Source of the DNA: Chitinophagales bacterium
Lineage (GTDB): Bacteria > Bacteroidota > Bacteroidia > Chitinophagales > JADIYW01
DNA: 64,000 bases
Direction: 5' to 3'
Assembly: GCA_020636535.1 (NCBI GenBank)
Contig: JACJXT010000011.1
Location: forward strand, 992,001-1,056,000
Of this stretch, positions 9,548-19,452 are shown piece by piece; position 1 is the first letter of the stretch; the number at the start of each line of letters is the position of its first letter. The notes under the pieces were generated by a model. It saw only the letters and a program-made list of their open reading frames with translations. It had not been told where the DNA came from and made no database searches. A program made the position numbers and the translations under genes.

Positions 9548-11818
9548 TTATTCCAACAAAAGTCCTTTTAGCTTCATCGCATTGTATTGATTGTCTTCAT
9601 TATTAAAAGCTTCCTGAATATTTTTCTTCTCTTGATTGGTTAAATGAAAAGTCATAGATGCTTTTTTGTTGGCAGCACTTGGTTTATAAGTAAAATCTAA
9701 AACGGTAATGTCTTGCTCAATCATATTATCTAGCGTAGCTAAAACTTGGTCAGAGTTATAATTTTGTAGTACCATCATATTAGAAAAAATACTACCTAAT
9801 GGCGAAGTCAGTTCGTCCATATAACTCGATTTCGTGTCTTTTTTCAAGGACTTTAATTTGTCATCTACTTTAACTACTACAAATATAACTCCAGAAGTAT
9901 TTTCATCTACCCAATCACTAAAAGCACTTAAAAATCGTGAAGAGACCAACCAACCAAAATTATCTCTAATACCAGCATCTAGTGCTTTGGTACTAGGATT
10001 AGTTGGTAAGTATACGCTTGGCAAAATGTATGGATAAGTTGCATTCATTCGCAATGCACTTACAAAATTAACGCTGTCTGCACCAACACTACTAAAGTAA
10101 TTTCTAAAATCGTAGCAGTCTGGAGAAATATAATCATCTGTATTTTGATTGGTTAACAAATATGGCTTTACCATAAAACTAATGTTGTGTGGCGACATTA
10201 ACGCTAGTCTTTGGTCGTTAGCAATAGTAGAAGCCAAAATCATCATAGGAATTTCTGCTTTTTGTTCTGCTTCTTTATAATCGCTTATTGATTTGTTGAG
10301 TAAGAAATTGGTGTTTTCATTAAAACATAAATCAAACATATATGCTCTATCTTTATTATATTTTTCTCCATTGTATTCAAATTTTCTCCATGGATAAAAA
10401 ACATCATTCATTGCAATAGAAGAGGCAATACCATTTAATATATCTTTTCCTATATTATTTAAATAATTTTCATTTAAAACATTAATGCTATCGTTGTGTA
10501 AGCTTAAATTATTGAGTTCTCTATAGTATGCAGCACCGAGCATTCCACCAGAAGCACCACTAATTAAAGAAGTATGTTTGAAAAATTGTTGTTTGGTCAA
10601 TTTATCTAACTCTTGTAATACAAGGAAAGTCCAATAGGATGCTTTTAAACCACCACCAGCACAATTTAATAAAATGAGTTTTGGTTTATGGTTGGCTCTG
10701 TTTTTTCTTTTCCATCGATTAAGAATTTTCGTAGTATATAAAATATCTTTATTAATAGATGCTCTAGAAATACTTTGATCTAACTCTTCGTTACCATAAT
10801 TTAATGGTGTTTCATATTTTAATCCAGCTAGTTTATGATTATATACTACTAAATTATATTTAGAAAGAAAATTTAATAATGCTATAAGTATAATTACGGC
10901 AACAAAGCTCCAACCTCTAAACCAAAAAGTAATAAAAGTCATAAATACCATAAAAACAGTTGCCAACATCATAAAAGAAGCACCAGCTGGAATTCTAAAA
11001 ATTGGATTTTCTATTAAACTTCCTAGTACAATTAATATGGCAATACTTACTAGAATAATTACAAATGCATTTCTATGGTGTAGCAACATTACTCTTTGTA
11101 CTAAGTTTTTGTCGTAGAAAGATTGTCTTTGTAAACGATTAATTTTCCAAGGATAATGCCAATAAGAAGACACGCTCCATTGGTCGCTCTGCTCAAATTC
11201 TGTATCTAAACTTAGCTTTTCTAGCTTTATATTTTTAAGTAGTAAGTTGTTTTTAGATTTCTCAGATAGCTTTTCTAAAAAGGTTTCAATATCATCATTA
11301 ATATAAATAAAATATATAGTATAAACTATTATCATTACTAAATTACCTAAACACAAACCAGCTATATTTAAGAGCAAAATTTTTAGGTCATTTATTTCTT
11401 GTTGATGATAGAATTTAATGAGCATTACTAAATAAGTTATAGTAAATGCAATTGGAATAATAATATTATTGAAGCAAAATCGTACAAATGGTTTAGAAAC
11501 AGATGCTAGAAATTCAAATCTGTAAGAATTTAATATATAAAAGCAAACATTCCAAGCCATAATAAAACCACCCATGCCTAATCCGATAATGAAGAAGCTT
11601 AGAAAGCCAACTTCGCCTAAATATTCTGGATCGAGTAAAAGTAGTTGAGCACCGTATTTTTCCATAAAAGTTCCAGAAACAACTGAGAAAAATAGTACCC
11701 AAATAATTGTAAAAAATAAATATTTTTTTATATGCAATAATAGCAACTGTATTGGAAAAGAGTATCCAAGTAATTGGTAAAGTTTTTTTATTTGTTGTAC
11801 GATTTTAGTTTTTTTCAT
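9548..11818 (-). CDS. Membrane-anchored patatin-like phospholipase
   Basis: A 756-residue protein with about six to seven transmembrane segments in residues 30-325 and a patatin domain in about 375-756. The serine hydrolase parts are visible: oxyanion-hole CAGGGLK near 385-391, nucleophile elbow GASGG with Ser near 422, and catalytic Asp in LDAGIRDN near 613 (DAG in place of the common DGG). Patatins hydrolyse acyl groups of membrane lipids. The N-terminal membrane half makes this a polytopic enzyme rather than a soluble or autotransported one. Its start overlaps the beta-helix lipoprotein gene by 14 bp, so the two are translated together. Substrate unknown. Confidence 0.8.
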   Translation of the reverse strand: MKKTKIVQQIKKLYQLLGYSFPIQLLLLHIKKYLFFTIIWVLFFSVVSGTFMEKYGAQLLLLDPEYLGEVGFLSFFIIGLGMGGFIMAWNVCFYILNSYRFEFLASVSKPFVRFCFNNIIIPIAFTITYLVMLIKFYHQQEINDLKILLLNIAGLCLGNLVMIIVYTIYFIYINDDIETFLEKLSEKSKNNLLLKNIKLEKLSLDTEFEQSDQWSVSSYWHYPWKINRLQRQSFYDKNLVQRVMLLHHRNAFVIILVSIAILIVLGSLIENPIFRIPAGASFMMLATVFMVFMTFITFWFRGWSFVAVIILIALLNFLSKYNLVVYNHKLAGLKYETPLNYGNEELDQSISRASINKDILYTTKILNRWKRKNRANHKPKLILLNCAGGGLKASYWTFLVLQELDKLTKQQFFKHTSLISGASGGMLGAAYYRELNNLSLHNDSINVLNENYLNNIGKDILNGIASSIAMNDVFYPWRKFEYNGEKYNKDRAYMFDLCFNENTNFLLNKSISDYKEAEQKAEIPMMILASTIANDQRLALMSPHNISFMVKPYLLTNQNTDDYISPDCYDFRNYFSSVGADSVNFVSALRMNATYPYILPSVYLPTNPSTKALDAGIRDNFGWLVSSRFLSAFSDWVDENTSGVIFVVVKVDDKLKSLKKDTKSSYMDELTSPLGSIFSNMMVLQNYNSDQVLATLDNMIEQDITVLDFTYKPSAANKKASMTFHLTNQEKKNIQEAFNNEDNQYNAMKLKGLLLE

Positions 11819-13277
11819 AGCAACCTACATCTGGAATTGTTGTTCGTGATTGTCCACTCAAATCGGTTAATGGATAAGGAATTAAATTGCTTCCTGCATC
11901 AATACAAGGAGAGTTGTCCTTTAACCTAAAATCGAATTTAGTAATGTTTTCAAACTCTGGATTATTATTAAAGCAGTTTTGGAATGTAGGTAATGATAAT
12001 AAATTTTCATTAGTATTTTTTATACAACAATTAATAAAATTATGATATAATAAATGTGTATTATTGTTGTCATCGTCTAAAACAATTTCTTCTTCTAGTG
12101 TGCCATATAAAATTGAATTAGCAATATATATATTGGTAGAATCTGCTTGTAATGGTGCTTGGTTTTCATCGTAAACAAAATAATTACTGGCGTAAAACAG
12201 TGGTGTTTGGCTATGACTGATATAAGCATTTCCACCTGCGTAAAAAGTACAATTGGTAAAAGCATAGTTTCCACCATAATATAAACCTAGTACATTTTGT
12301 GCTGCACCATGCACTAATAAGTTTTCGCCATTGATGATAGCATTAAATCCAAAGATTCCATAGAATAAATTATTATATATTTTAGAATTACTTATGTTTA
12401 CAATTGGTGCGTTATTGATATTTACATTTTGTAGTGCAATTAAATTTTGTTCAGCATTATCTGTAGTAGAAATATTACCTGCATTTATACCATAGCTAGA
12501 GTTTCGTAGGTTTAAATTGTTGATATTTCCTGTGCTATTTCTCAAGAAGAAAACACCAAGCCATTGTCCAGGATATTTGTCGTAAGCAGTACCACTTATG
12601 TCATTATCTAATCGGTAACCTCTAAATGTAACAGCTTCAGAGGTATCATTTCCACCATTAATTGTTAAGTTGCCATTGACAAGCAGTGCTGCACTTCCAC
12701 CAAAATAAACCGTACAATTTTGATTGATATTTAATGAAGCTCCAGCATCAATATATAAATAATTCAATATAACAAAAGGCAAGTCGTTATTCCAAGTGGT
12801 ATTATTGTAAATCGTATCACCATCAAAAAAATGAGCATTTTGTCCATATGCTTCTAATATCACTTGCTGTTGTTTGTTATTGCTAAAAAATTGAATAGAA
12901 TCGTATAATACAAAAGGTAAATTATTTGTATTTGGATCAATAGTTACTTCAACAAAGACATAAATACTATCGTTTGCAGGAATTTCTATATTACTAAATG
13001 AAGTACCAGCATCTCCATCAACATTAATTCTATAACTACTATTGGTGCCACCAGCCAGTTTTATTTCATCAATGATTACAGGATTTTTATCGGTGTTTCT
13101 AATCGTGAAAAATTTTGTAGTAGAACCAAGCGTCGTAAAAATAGTATCAAACTTAAGCGTATCGGTAGAAAACGAAATAATGTCTGTACTAAATTTATCT
13201 TTTTTACAAGACGACGACATTATTATCATTCCTACAAAAAGAAAAACGAAAATACTATATTTTGTTACATGTTTCAT
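11805..13277 (-). CDS. Lipoprotein with right-handed beta-helix repeats (choice-of-anchor Q type)
   Basis: A 490-residue protein starting with a lipoprotein signal (hydrophobic 9-21, lipobox SSSC, Cys24, then KKDK). Residues about 30-140 look like an Ig/ASPM-type strand-rich module. Residues about 150-420 are Asn-rich with short repeated strands (INGGN, INNLNLRNSSYGI, SNSKIYNNLFYGI), the pattern of parallel beta-helix proteins. The C terminus FDFRLKDNSPCIDAGS followed by DVGCYE is a recurrent ending of Bacteroidota beta-helix surface proteins. Sits 12 bp after comF and overlaps the patatin gene. Probably outer-membrane anchored; glycan binding is possible but not shown. Confidence 0.75.
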   Translation of the reverse strand: MKHVTKYSIFVFLFVGMIIMSSSCKKDKFSTDIISFSTDTLKFDTIFTTLGSTTKFFTIRNTDKNPVIIDEIKLAGGTNSSYRINVDGDAGTSFSNIEIPANDSIYVFVEVTIDPNTNNLPFVLYDSIQFFSNNKQQQVILEAYGQNAHFFDGDTIYNNTTWNNDLPFVILNYLYIDAGASLNINQNCTVYFGGSAALLVNGNLTINGGNDTSEAVTFRGYRLDNDISGTAYDKYPGQWLGVFFLRNSTGNINNLNLRNSSYGINAGNISTTDNAEQNLIALQNVNINNAPIVNISNSKIYNNLFYGIFGFNAIINGENLLVHGAAQNVLGLYYGGNYAFTNCTFYAGGNAYISHSQTPLFYASNYFVYDENQAPLQADSTNIYIANSILYGTLEEEIVLDDDNNNTHLLYHNFINCCIKNTNENLLSLPTFQNCFNNNPEFENITKFDFRLKDNSPCIDAGSNLIPYPLTDLSGQSRTTIPDVGCYEKN

Positions 13278-13289
13278 ATATTATCTTGA

Positions 13290-14000
13290 TTACATTGCGT
13301 AGCAAATCGTTGCAATACTGAGTTCACAATTTAAGTTATTTTTTAAAGTTACACTACATGCTTCTAAAGTTGCACCTGTAGTTAAAACATCATCTACTAG
13401 TAAAAAATGATTGCCAGCAATTTTTGTTTTGGAATTAATTTGAAAAACTTCAGCCACATTGTCCCATCGCTCCATTCTATTTTTCTTAGTCTGACTTGAA
13501 TTATATTCTTTTCTTATTAAATAATGATTTATAATTTTTGTATTCAATACTTTGTTAATGCCTTGTGCAATATATTCTGATTGATTATAACCTCTTTGAT
13601 GTTGCTTTTTTGGATGCAATGGAACAGGAATTATAGCATCTATTTTTTTTTGTTTATGTAGCGTCATTAATCTTTCTCCAAGTAGTTGTCCAATATAAAC
13701 GGCTAATTCCTTTTGATTATTATATTTTATTTGATGCATGATATTTTGAACACCTTCATGCTTAGAAAAGAATAATAAACTCGTAGCAAAATTTAAGTCT
13801 ACTCTACCTTCAAAAACTTGTTCTACTGGATTTCCTCTAAACGATTCAAAATTAGTGAGTGGTAAATTTAAAGAACAATGCAAACAAATATATGTTTCTT
13901 CTTTAATCAATGCATTATTACAACTCGGACAAATTCTAGGAAAGAAAAGTCGATAAGCATCGGAAAAAATAATATTAGAAAACAAAGACATATTGAGCAA
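13290..14000 (-). CDS. ComF family phosphoribosyltransferase-like protein
   Basis: A 236-residue ComF/GntX-family protein. The N terminus has a four-Cys zinc site (Cys24, 27, 39, 42: CPSC then CLHC). The C-terminal part is a type I PRTase fold with the PRPP motif LLVDDVLTTGATLE near 199-212 and the family's VPLHPKKQHQRGYNQSE near 138-154. ComF acts in natural transformation, helping move incoming single-stranded DNA; its biochemical activity is not settled. It is the first gene of the minus-strand run and diverges from radA, which also acts on transforming DNA; 72 bp separate the two starts. Confidence 0.9.
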   Translation of the reverse strand: MLNMSLFSNIIFSDAYRLFFPRICPSCNNALIKEETYICLHCSLNLPLTNFESFRGNPVEQVFEGRVDLNFATSLLFFSKHEGVQNIMHQIKYNNQKELAVYIGQLLGERLMTLHKQKKIDAIIPVPLHPKKQHQRGYNQSEYIAQGINKVLNTKIINHYLIRKEYNSSQTKKNRMERWDNVAEVFQINSKTKIAGNHFLLVDDVLTTGATLEACSVTLKNNLNCELSIATICYAM

Positions 14001-14072
14001 TAAATATACTTAATTGAATGGATATTGTACGATTTTCTTTTGCTTTTTAAATTTTAAAATTAATTTTAAGCA

Positions 14073-15422
14073 ATGAGTAAAGTTAAATCGGTTTTTGTTT
14101 GTCAGGTTTGTGGTAGTGTGGCTTCTAAATGGAGTGGCAAGTGTAGTAATTGCGGCGAATGGAATAGTTTGGTAGAAGAAATTGTAGAGAAACCAAATAA
14201 AAATCAACATCCAGCATTATCTAGTAAAACGCTAAAGTCGTATACGCTTGATGAAGTTCCTGAGCAAGATAATTATAGAATTATTACTACAGACAATGAA
14301 CTAAACAGAGTGTTAGGTGGTGGTATTGTGCCAGGTTCTTTAGTACTTTTAGGTGGAGAACCTGGCATTGGAAAATCGACTTTATTGCTACAAATGGCAT
14401 TACAAGCAAAAGGTTTAAGTGTGTTGTATGTTTCTGGCGAAGAAAGTGAACGACAAATTAAAATGCGTGCAGATAGAATTAGTTTTAATAATGAAAAATT
14501 ATATTTGTTTACTAATACTATTGTAGAAAATATCATTCACCAAATAACACAATTAAAAGTAAATATGGTGGTGATAGATTCTATACAAACACTACAAACA
14601 CAATTGATAGATGCTGCACCTGGAAGTATTTCGCAAATAAGAGAAACAACACATATTTTACAACAATATGCTAAACAATATAATATACCTATTTTTATTA
14701 TAGGTCATATTACCAAAGAAGGAATCATTGCTGGACCAAAACTATTGGAACATATGGTAGATACTGTGTTGCAGTTTGAAGGTGATAGAAATTATAATTA
14801 TAGAATTATTAGAACGATTAAAAATAGATTTGGTTCTACTGCAGAATTGGGTATCTACGAAATGCAAAGTAGTGGTTTGCGACCAGTGAGCAATCCTTCA
14901 GAATTATTAATTACAGAAAGAGACGAGAAGGTGAGTGGTATTGCTATTGCTGCAACAATTGAAGGCATGCGTGCTTTATTGGTAGAAGTACAAGCTTTGG
15001 TTTCGCCAGCAGTTTATGGAACACCACAACGCAGTAGTACTGGCTACGATTTAAGACGACTCAATATGTTATTAGCAGTTTTAGATAAACGATGTGGTTT
15101 TAAATTTGGCACTAAAGATGTGTTTTTAAATATAGCTGGTGGTTTGCGTATAGAAGATCCTGCAACCGATTTGGCTGTTGTTGCAGCGTTGTTGTCTTCT
15201 TACAATGATATTGCAATAGATAATTTAGTTTGTTTTAGTGGTGAAGTTGGATTGAGTGGTGAAATTAGAGCAGTGAACAAAGTAGATATTAGAATTGCAG
15301 AAGCAGAAAAATTAGGTTATCATACAATATATATATCAAAGTACAATAAAAAGTTAGATAAAGTAAAAAGTAATGTACAGTTACTTAAAAATGTAATAGA
15401 ATTTTATAAGTTGCTGGTATAA
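14073..15422 (+). CDS. radA: DNA repair protein RadA (Sms)
   Basis: A 449-residue RecA-like ATPase that promotes branch migration during recombination. Seen in order: C4 zinc finger (Cys10, 13, 24, 27), Walker A GEPGIGKST at about 95-103, Walker B VVIDSIQTL, the RadA-specific KNRFG near 247-251, and a C-terminal Lon-protease-like domain (about 285-449) lacking an obvious catalytic dyad, as is normal. Start ATG 14073 gives the expected N terminus directly before the zinc finger. Divergent from comF; converges with queA across a shared terminator. Confidence 0.95.
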   Translation: MSKVKSVFVCQVCGSVASKWSGKCSNCGEWNSLVEEIVEKPNKNQHPALSSKTLKSYTLDEVPEQDNYRIITTDNELNRVLGGGIVPGSLVLLGGEPGIGKSTLLLQMALQAKGLSVLYVSGEESERQIKMRADRISFNNEKLYLFTNTIVENIIHQITQLKVNMVVIDSIQTLQTQLIDAAPGSISQIRETTHILQQYAKQYNIPIFIIGHITKEGIIAGPKLLEHMVDTVLQFEGDRNYNYRIIRTIKNRFGSTAELGIYEMQSSGLRPVSNPSELLITERDEKVSGIAIAATIEGMRALLVEVQALVSPAVYGTPQRSSTGYDLRRLNMLLAVLDKRCGFKFGTKDVFLNIAGGLRIEDPATDLAVVAALLSSYNDIAIDNLVCFSGEVGLSGEIRAVNKVDIRIAEAEKLGYHTIYISKYNKKLDKVKSNVQLLKNVIEFYKLLV

Positions 15423-15437
15423 TTCCTACAACAAAAA

Positions 15438-15467
15438 AACTCAGTGCATTAAAAAATACACTGAGTT
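15438..15467. terminator. Bidirectional terminator between radA and queA
   Basis: AACTCAGTG, a 12-nt loop, then CACTGAGTT: a perfect 9-bp stem 15 bp after the radA stop and 50 bp after the queA stop. A run of A precedes the stem and AATTATTTTG follows it, so an RNA read from either side ends in a U-rich tract. Confidence 0.75.
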
Positions 15468-15516
15468 AATTATTTTGATTTGAAGAATGGTTGGTTAGAC
15501 ATCAACCACTGATATA

Positions 15517-16563
15517 TTAGATAATCAACATGGCATCACCATAAGAATAGAAGTTATACTTTTTCTTAATGGCTTCTTTGTATGCTTCTTGTATTAATTC
15601 GTAACCAGCAAAAGCAGATACCATAATTACCAAACTAGATTTTGGTGTATGAAAGTTAGTAATCATACAATCTGCAATGGTAAAATCGTATGGTGGATGA
15701 ATAAATAAATTTGTCCAACCTTCCATTGGTTTTAATAATTTTTCGGCAGAAACAGCAGTTTCCATAGCACGCATACTTGTAGTACCAACGGCACAAATTC
15801 TTTTTCCGCTTTGTTTTGCTTTGTTTACAGTATCTACACAGTTTTGTGCAATTTTAAAATATTCTGCATCCATTTTGTGTTTAGATAAATCTTCTACTTC
15901 TATAGAACGAAAAGTACCTAATCCAACATGTAGTGTTAATTCACCAAACTCAATACCTTTAATTTCTAAGCGTTTCATCAACTCTCTACTAAAATGCAAA
16001 CCAGCAGTTGGAGCTGCAACAGCACCTTCTTCTTTAGCATAAATTGTTTGATAAAATTCTTTGTCTAGATCTTCGGCATCTCTTTTAATATACTTTGGTA
16101 ATGGTGTATTACCTAGAATATTCAATCGCTCTCTAAATTCTTCGTCAGTACCATCAAACAAGAAACGAATTGTTCTACCTCTAGAAGTTGTATTGTCAAC
16201 TACTTCGGCAACTAAAACATCATCGCCAAAATACAATTTGTTACCAACTCTAATTTTTCTAGCAGGATCTACCAATACATCCCATAGTTTTAAATCGTGG
16301 TTGAGTTCTCGTAGTAAGAAAACTTCAATTTTGGCACCAGTCTTTTCTTTATTTCCATACATTCTTGCAGGAAATACTTTCGTGTTGTTTAATACCATCA
16401 CATCGCCTTCATCAAAATAGTCTAACACATCTTTAAAAATTTTGTGTTCTATTTTTCCAGAATCTTTGTGTACTACCATTAGTTTACACTCATCTCTGTT
16501 CTTGTTCGGATACAGAGCAATGCTTTTTTCAGCTAAATCAAAATCAAATTGAGATAATTTCAT
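15517..16563 (-). CDS. queA: S-adenosylmethionine:tRNA ribosyltransferase-isomerase
   Basis: Transfers and rearranges the ribose of SAM onto 7-aminomethyl-deazaguanine in tRNA, making epoxyqueuosine. The 348 residues match QueA length. Recognisable stretches are FDLAEKSIALYP near the start, VMVLNNTKVFPAR (about 55-67), GAVAAPTAGLHF (about 178-189), ELTLHVGLGTFR (about 208-219), CAVGTTSMRAME (about 257-268) and NFHTPKSSLVIMVSAF (about 303-318). Starts at ATG 16563; divergent from the permease gene with 102 bp between. Confidence 0.95.
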   Translation of the reverse strand: MKLSQFDFDLAEKSIALYPNKNRDECKLMVVHKDSGKIEHKIFKDVLDYFDEGDVMVLNNTKVFPARMYGNKEKTGAKIEVFLLRELNHDLKLWDVLVDPARKIRVGNKLYFGDDVLVAEVVDNTTSRGRTIRFLFDGTDEEFRERLNILGNTPLPKYIKRDAEDLDKEFYQTIYAKEEGAVAAPTAGLHFSRELMKRLEIKGIEFGELTLHVGLGTFRSIEVEDLSKHKMDAEYFKIAQNCVDTVNKAKQSGKRICAVGTTSMRAMETAVSAEKLLKPMEGWTNLFIHPPYDFTIADCMITNFHTPKSSLVIMVSAFAGYELIQEAYKEAIKKKYNFYSYGDAMLII

Positions 16564-16653
16564 AATTAATTATTTTACGGAATAATTTTAAAGGTGCAAA
16601 AGTAATAATTTATACTTTTATAATTAACTAAACCAAAAAAATAATTAATTGTT

Positions 16654-16661
16654 TACCTTTG
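16654..16661 (+). promoter_or_regulatory. -7 element TACCTTTG for the permease gene
   Basis: A perfect match to the Bacteroidota -7 consensus TAnnTTTG ends 4 bp before the GTG start at 16666, so transcription would begin at or almost at the start codon. No clear -33 TTG is seen. Confidence 0.5.
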
Positions 16662-16665
16662 AGCC

Positions 16666-17925
16666 GTGCAACAAGTAATTCGTTTATTTTCGGAGTCATT
16701 AAAACTAACATTGCAACAACTTTGGGCAAATAAACTGCGTACTTTTCTGTCATTATTTGGTATTAGCATTGGTATTTTTAGTATTATTTCTATTCTTACA
16801 GCAGTAGATGCACTTAAAAATAATATCAACGACTCTATTAATAGTTTAGGTGATAATATTTTGTTTGTAAATAAATGGGCTTGGACTTTTGATGGACCAA
16901 ATGATTATCCTTGGTGGAAATATTTTGAACGACCCAATGTAAAGTATAACGACTTTATTTATACTAAGAATAAAAGTACACTTGGTGAGTACTTTGCTTT
17001 TGAAAAAAGTAGTAACTCGCAGCCAGAATTGGCGTATAAAGACAATAAAACGCATAGTGGCGATGTTGTAGGCGTATCGGCAGATTATGCTAAAGTATTT
17101 CAGTTTAATTTAAGTAGTGGACGATTTTTATCTGCGATGGAAGTGAATAACGGAATTGCTGTTTGTGTAATTGGAGAAGAAGTGGCTGAAAAATTGTTTG
17201 ATAATGTGCCAAATCCTGTAAACTACGAATTAAAAATTGCTGGAAAACCTGTAAAAATAATTGGTATTATTGAGAAAAAAGGAGAGGACTTACTTGGTTT
17301 TAATTTTGATAAGTCGGTTTTAGTACCTTTAAGTTATTATAATAGATATATATCTGGTGATGATGATAATGCCAATACTACACTTGAAGTTAGAAGTAAA
17401 GAAGGTGTTTCCTTAGATGAATTAAGAAATGAATTGATTGGTATTATGCGAGCGTCTAGAAAGCTAAGACCAAAACAAGATGATGATTTCTCTATTAACG
17501 AGATGAGTGTACTTGCTAATGGTTTTAATGATTTATATTATTACTTAGGAATTATTGGTGGAATTATTGGTGGTTTTGCTACACTTGTTGGTGGTTTTGG
17601 AATTGCCAATATTATGTTTGTTACTGTTTCTGAAAGAAAACCATTAATTGGTATTAAAAAAGCATTAGGTGCAAAAAACAGAGATATTTTATTAGAGTTC
17701 TTGTTTGAAGCTATCTTTTTATGTGTACTAGGTGGTTTAATTGGTTTAGGAATGGTAGCTATAGGAACACATTTTGCAACAGAAGCTTCTGGAATGGATT
17801 TTGCTTTAAATGCTAAAAATGTAAATATTACTTTTATAATTTCATTTGCACTAGGTATTTTATCTGGAATAATACCAGCAATGATGGCAGCAAAACTAGA
17901 TCCTGTTGAAGCTATTAGAAGTTAG
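16666..17925 (+). CDS. ABC transporter permease, MacB/FtsX type
   Basis: A 419-residue inner-membrane permease. TM1 lies at about 22-45 (RTFLSLFGISIGIFSIISIL), followed by a MacB-like periplasmic domain (about 60-275) and three C-terminal TM segments (about 290-315, 338-365, 385-410) of the FtsX fold, with the ERKPLIGIKKALGAKN coupling helix near 326-341. MacB-type systems use the energy of a cytosolic ATPase to drive periplasmic work or efflux. No ATPase or membrane-fusion gene is adjacent, so the partner must be encoded elsewhere. The GTG start is chosen because the next Met lies beyond the first helix. Substrate unknown. Confidence 0.85.
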   Translation: MQQVIRLFSESLKLTLQQLWANKLRTFLSLFGISIGIFSIISILTAVDALKNNINDSINSLGDNILFVNKWAWTFDGPNDYPWWKYFERPNVKYNDFIYTKNKSTLGEYFAFEKSSNSQPELAYKDNKTHSGDVVGVSADYAKVFQFNLSSGRFLSAMEVNNGIAVCVIGEEVAEKLFDNVPNPVNYELKIAGKPVKIIGIIEKKGEDLLGFNFDKSVLVPLSYYNRYISGDDDNANTTLEVRSKEGVSLDELRNELIGIMRASRKLRPKQDDDFSINEMSVLANGFNDLYYYLGIIGGIIGGFATLVGGFGIANIMFVTVSERKPLIGIKKALGAKNRDILLEFLFEAIFLCVLGGLIGLGMVAIGTHFATEASGMDFALNAKNVNITFIISFALGILSGIIPAMMAAKLDPVEAIRS

Positions 17926-17942
17926 CTATTAGTCATTGGTCA

Positions 17943-19331
17943 TTAGTTGATGAGTAGTTTTTCTGTTTTGTTTTGTCCATCTACTTGATATTGTAAAAAA
18001 TATAATCCTTTTTGGTACTGACTTAAGTTAATGGTCTTGCTATCTTGATTTAATTGAACTAAATCTTTTACATTGCCAACAGCATCTAATAAATAAACAT
18101 CAACAATTTTGTTGGCAGTATTATTGGTATGTAGTGTGATGAAATCTTTAGTTGGATTTGGATAAAATTGCACATTTGTAATCGTGTTTTGTTGTCCTCC
18201 TTTTAAAAGTATAATTTCAGAATATTCAGAAGTATTGTCTAAATAATTTGTTTTTAATCTATAATAATTAATATTATTAATATTGAAATCGTAGAAGTTA
18301 TAAGTTAAAGGTTCACTAGAAAAACCACTAGCATTAACCGTTCCTATACTATAAAAATTAATTCCATCTATCGATTTTTCTATTTCGTAGTAACTGGTAT
18401 TTGCTTCAGATAAAGTTTGCCATTCAATTTTTGCATTATTATCAATAGCATCTACCTTAAAATAACTTAAGTCTATAGGCAAAACTAAGTTCACAATTTC
18501 GTCTGCTATAGAATATTTTAAATCTCTACCACTTATAGTAGATGCATATGGAATTACTGATGTAATTTGATTATGACATCGAATAGAAAAACAAAACTCT
18601 ACTTCTATTTCCCAAGCTGGCGGCAATCCACATTTTTCATCTACATCAAAGAACATTCCAGTATATCCTAAAGGAATACAGCCCATGCTACTATCTTGAG
18701 AAGATAAGACTTGAGCCGATTCTAATTGAAAACAAAAAGCATTAAAACTCAAATTGGCTACTGGCTGAATAAAAATCAAATCGGTTGAATCGAGTTTTGA
18801 AAAACCAAATTTAGCATTAAAACATATCTGTTGATTGGCTGTATCGAATGAAGAAAGTGTATTGGTATAGATAAATCCACCAGAGCTAGCACTAATTTCT
18901 CTTTTATTTTTGATGATTGGTGTAGTATCTAAGAAAAAGAAATGACTACCAATGTCTGAAACCATAAACACAATTTGAGTTTGATTGACACCACAAGGAT
19001 AAGTACAAAACCAAAATAAAGTATCTTTTGCTCCAGTAGCAAGACTGTCTTTTACATTTAGTATAGGTAACTGACCGCCAGCCAAACCATATCCAATAGT
19101 AGTAAAGTGAGAAAGTGTAACGGTTAAGTTATGATAGGTACTATCTCCAATATTTTCTACTACAATGCCAACATAGGCAGCTCTTGGTCCTATGTTTAAA
19201 TAACACTGATTATGATCATAGTGAAAATATTCTCCTGAAATGAGTTCTAGGTTTATATCTTCATCAACGCTTGAATAAGCAATACCGCTACTTAACAGTA
19301 GTATAACTATGAGTAAATAATTTCTGAACAT
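17943..19331 (-). CDS. Secreted protein with type A T9SS sorting domain
   Basis: A 462-residue protein with signal peptide (residues 5-20) and a C-terminal type A sorting domain of about 75 residues (VQFYPNPTKDFITL to GLYFLQYQVDGQNKTEKLLIN), the tag for export and cell-surface attachment by type IX secretion. The middle has Ig-like strands and a FnIII/T9SS-linker piece (LSYFKVDAIDNNAKIEWQT, then YYEIEKSIDG). Cys residues are frequent in residues 40-250. No catalytic motif recognised. Stands alone; converges with the ABC permease gene, 17 bp between stops. Confidence 0.85.
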   Translation of the reverse strand: MFRNYLLIVILLLSSGIAYSSVDEDINLELISGEYFHYDHNQCYLNIGPRAAYVGIVVENIGDSTYHNLTVTLSHFTTIGYGLAGGQLPILNVKDSLATGAKDTLFWFCTYPCGVNQTQIVFMVSDIGSHFFFLDTTPIIKNKREISASSGGFIYTNTLSSFDTANQQICFNAKFGFSKLDSTDLIFIQPVANLSFNAFCFQLESAQVLSSQDSSMGCIPLGYTGMFFDVDEKCGLPPAWEIEVEFCFSIRCHNQITSVIPYASTISGRDLKYSIADEIVNLVLPIDLSYFKVDAIDNNAKIEWQTLSEANTSYYEIEKSIDGINFYSIGTVNASGFSSEPLTYNFYDFNINNINYYRLKTNYLDNTSEYSEIILLKGGQQNTITNVQFYPNPTKDFITLHTNNTANKIVDVYLLDAVGNVKDLVQLNQDSKTINLSQYQKGLYFLQYQVDGQNKTEKLLIN

Positions 19332-19452
19332 TAGTAGTTTTTATGTGCCTACAATGTAAAATATTTGTTAATAAAAGTCAAATTATATTAGCACTTTTTT
19401 TAATATTACCGATTTTTGGTTAGTTAGTCAATAGCTATTTGTTACTATGTTA

